Shown here: positions 62,656 through 64,000 of the stretch, piece by piece
Layout: each line of letters opens with the position of its first letter
Position numbering within the stretch: position 1 is the first letter of the stretch
DNA from: Myxococcales bacterium
GTDB lineage: Bacteria > Myxococcota_A > UBA9042 > UBA3505
Direction of reading: 5' to 3'
DNA: 64,000 nt
Assembly: GCA_002728755.1 (NCBI GenBank)
Contig: PBVT01000041.1
Coordinates: forward strand, 1-64,000
The notes under the pieces: model-generated
Databases searched by the model: none
Seen by the model: the letters and a program-made list of their open reading frames with translations, nothing else
Told to the model about the DNA's origin: nothing
Translations under genes and position numbers: made by a program

Positions 62656-64000
62656 TCAACGAGAGGGACGGCTCGACTCGATCCGTTCCGCGAGAGCACC
62701 TGAGGTTCGGATACAATCGTTTACGCTTACGCCCTCATAGGCGTTGCCATGAAGAAACAATCCCTTGTCCTCCAACGGCTCACGGATTGTCGCCACAAGA
62801 GCCTGATGTCCCAGATGGTATTGCGGTATGGCTCGCTCCCATCGAACCATTTTCGACCAATGCGGCTCGCCTTTGATCCCCAGGGGTCCGCGAATCGCAT
62901 CCAGCGCACGCCCGATCACCTCAGTTTCACTCCCCTCAATCGCTTCCGGGTGGCGGATCCCACCAAGCATAATGCGAAGTAGAACCTGATCATCCGCGGC
63001 ACGATTCCCTGCATATATACTGGATGAAAAGAGACATCCTAGAATGGCTTGCCCTTCCTTTTCGGGACACAGATAACCGAAGCCGTCGAGGGCATGACCA
63101 ATATGCTCGCGTGCGAAACCCAGACCCACTACGCCAATCGGGGCATAGGGTATCTCCAACAGTCGGGATGCGCTCTCGGCATGAAACTCTTTGATAAGAT
63201 CCGATGCACAATGGGCAGGAGTGGCAACAACAACCGTTTGGGCCCGAACAGACTCGCCATCGACGTATATTTCCCAGCCTTCGTCGGCTTGTTTCAACGC
63301 ACGCACGGGCGTATCGAGTTGCAACCCATCGGACCCGAGCTGGTCCTCGAGGGCCCGTACCAGCACGCCCATTCCGCCAGAAAAACTCAGTAGACCTTTT
63401 GGAATATCGGCGTGGGTCTTCTTACGCGCTCGTGCCGCCCGTATTCCCCCACGGACAAGACTTCCATGCGTGGCCTCGGTCGTCACCATTCCCGGGAAAG
63501 CCGCATCTACCGAGAGGCGATTCGGATCTCCAGCAAAGACCCCCGACACAAAGGCGTCGGCGTAGGAGTCCACAAGAGCGTGTCCAAGTCGTCTTCCTAC
63601 AAATTGAGCGATCGTCTCTTCTCGGACATCCGTTGGACGTCGTCCCACGAACGGTTCTTTTAGCACTCGTAGTCGAGCACCAAAGGGCAACGTCGACGTA
63701 CGGAGAAGAGCCAACAAGCCGGATGGCAAGGCTCTGAGCTCCCCACCCATACATAGATATCGTGTTTTCGCCGAAGGAGACGCGCTGATAACCTGTTCTT
63801 CGAGCCCGAGCCTCTGGGCAAGCCGATAGGTATCTGGCACCCGAGAGAGGAAGCCGTTGGGACCGGTCTCAAAGAAGAAGCCCTGCTCCTCCACCGTCTG
63901 AATATTTCCGCCAGCCACGGGCTTCGCCTCGAAGACTCGCGCCTTCAATCCGCGTTCACCCAGTTCATATGCTAGAGTCAGGCCACTGATCCCGCCTCCG
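62656..64000 (-). CDS. hemY: Protoporphyrinogen oxidase, HemY type (5' end outside window)
   Basis: About 448 residues are visible and the frame stays open to the window edge, where GGGISGL with LAYELGERG is part of the FAD-binding fold, so only a few N-terminal residues are missing. VAGGNIQT and TGPNGFLSRVPD correspond to the family's FAD-contact and substrate region, and the GNAYEGVSVNDCI end is the conserved C-terminal FAD motif. It oxidises protoporphyrinogen IX to protoporphyrin IX in heme synthesis. Confidence 0.9.
   Translation of the reverse strand, partial: GGGISGLTLAYELGERGLKARVFEAKPVAGGNIQTVEEQGFFFETGPNGFLSRVPDTYRLAQRLGLEEQVISASPSAKTRYLCMGGELRALPSGLLALLRTSTLPFGARLRVLKEPFVGRRPTDVREETIAQFVGRRLGHALVDSYADAFVSGVFAGDPNRLSVDAAFPGMVTTEATHGSLVRGGIRAARARKKTHADIPKGLLSFSGGMGVLVRALEDQLGSDGLQLDTPVRALKQADEGWEIYVDGESVRAQTVVVATPAHCASDLIKEFHAESASRLLEIPYAPIGVVGLGFAREHIGHALDGFGYLCPEKEGQAILGCLFSSSIYAGNRAADDQVLLRIMLGGIRHPEAIEGSETEVIGRALDAIRGPLGIKGEPHWSKMVRWERAIPQYHLGHQALVATIREPLEDKGLFLHGNAYEGVSVNDCIRTSGALAERIESSRPSR

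Overview
The window looks like a chromosomal segment of an uncultured or little-studied Gram-negative bacterium of the former Deltaproteobacteria, most likely Myxococcota or Bradymonadales-like. This is inferred from gene content, not from a marker gene. The pointers are a MopE-type DNDCDG-repeat surface protein, a large PknB-type Ser/Thr kinase with ATPase and TPR regions, a PP2C phosphatase, many lipoproteins with Ig-like or pre-peptidase-like domains, a system I cytochrome c maturation cluster, and a TMTC-type O-mannosyltransferase. Base composition is moderately GC-rich and even. No transposase, integrase, phage gene or CRISPR array is visible. Most genes are housekeeping or envelope genes in short operons with ATGA-type overlaps. 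Alternative starts (GTG, TTG) are common.

Layout. 1-3.0 kb: end of a MopE/lamin-tail surface protein and a cation/proton antiporter. 3.1 kb: a complete selenocysteine tRNA gene on the minus strand, next to a 1194-residue kinase whose ATPase domain has lost its Walker A lysine. 6.9-12.1 kb: NAD kinase, HtrA protease, a GT-C-like membrane protein and a Cys-rich protein. 12.3-15.1 kb: a lipoprotein plus a secreted transglutaminase-elicitor/P-domain protein, closed by a clear terminator. 15.2-21.1 kb: acyl-CoA dehydrogenase, then a minus-strand envelope group (barrel protein, NTF2-like lipoprotein, TPR metallopeptidase). 21.3-26.2 kb: queE, an anti-sigma/ECF sigma pair, groEL-groES. 26.4-31.7 kb: a small Lys-rich gene, then a seven-gene minus-strand operon with ccmA, ccmB, ccmC, a ccmD-like gene and a rhomboid protease. 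31.8 kb: initiator tRNA-Met with a strong promoter.

31.9-36.9 kb: an EpmB/KamA-type aminomutase, a 300-bp spacer with two perfect inverted DnaA boxes, a TMTC-like mannosyltransferase and an MFS transporter. 37.1-42.8 kb: tRNA-Arg(CCT), metG and a partial SUF operon (sufD-like, Rieske, sufS, sufU, sufT, without sufB or sufC). 42.8-47.4 kb: SRAP protein, beta-propeller protein and S55 (SpoIVB-like) peptidase. 47.6 kb: an EpmA-like ligase with an N-terminal OB-like extension. 49-53.2 kb: two single-pass membrane proteins facing a four-gene operon (pentapeptide-repeat protein, unknown, lipoprotein, PP2C). 53.1-64 kb: exonuclease III, two large divergent lipoproteins, an M20 amidohydrolase, a LAS-type peptidase, sfsA, cupin, HAD phosphatase and the truncated hemY-type protoporphyrinogen oxidase.

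Functional links: epmA (47.6 kb) and epmB (32 kb) together suggest beta-lysylation of elongation factor P, although efp is not in the window. The kinase and phosphatase suggest Hanks-type signalling. HtrA, ECF sigma/anti-sigma, GroESL, rhomboid and S55 peptidase make an envelope and stress theme. I saw no selenoprotein gene here to pair with the selenocysteine tRNA.
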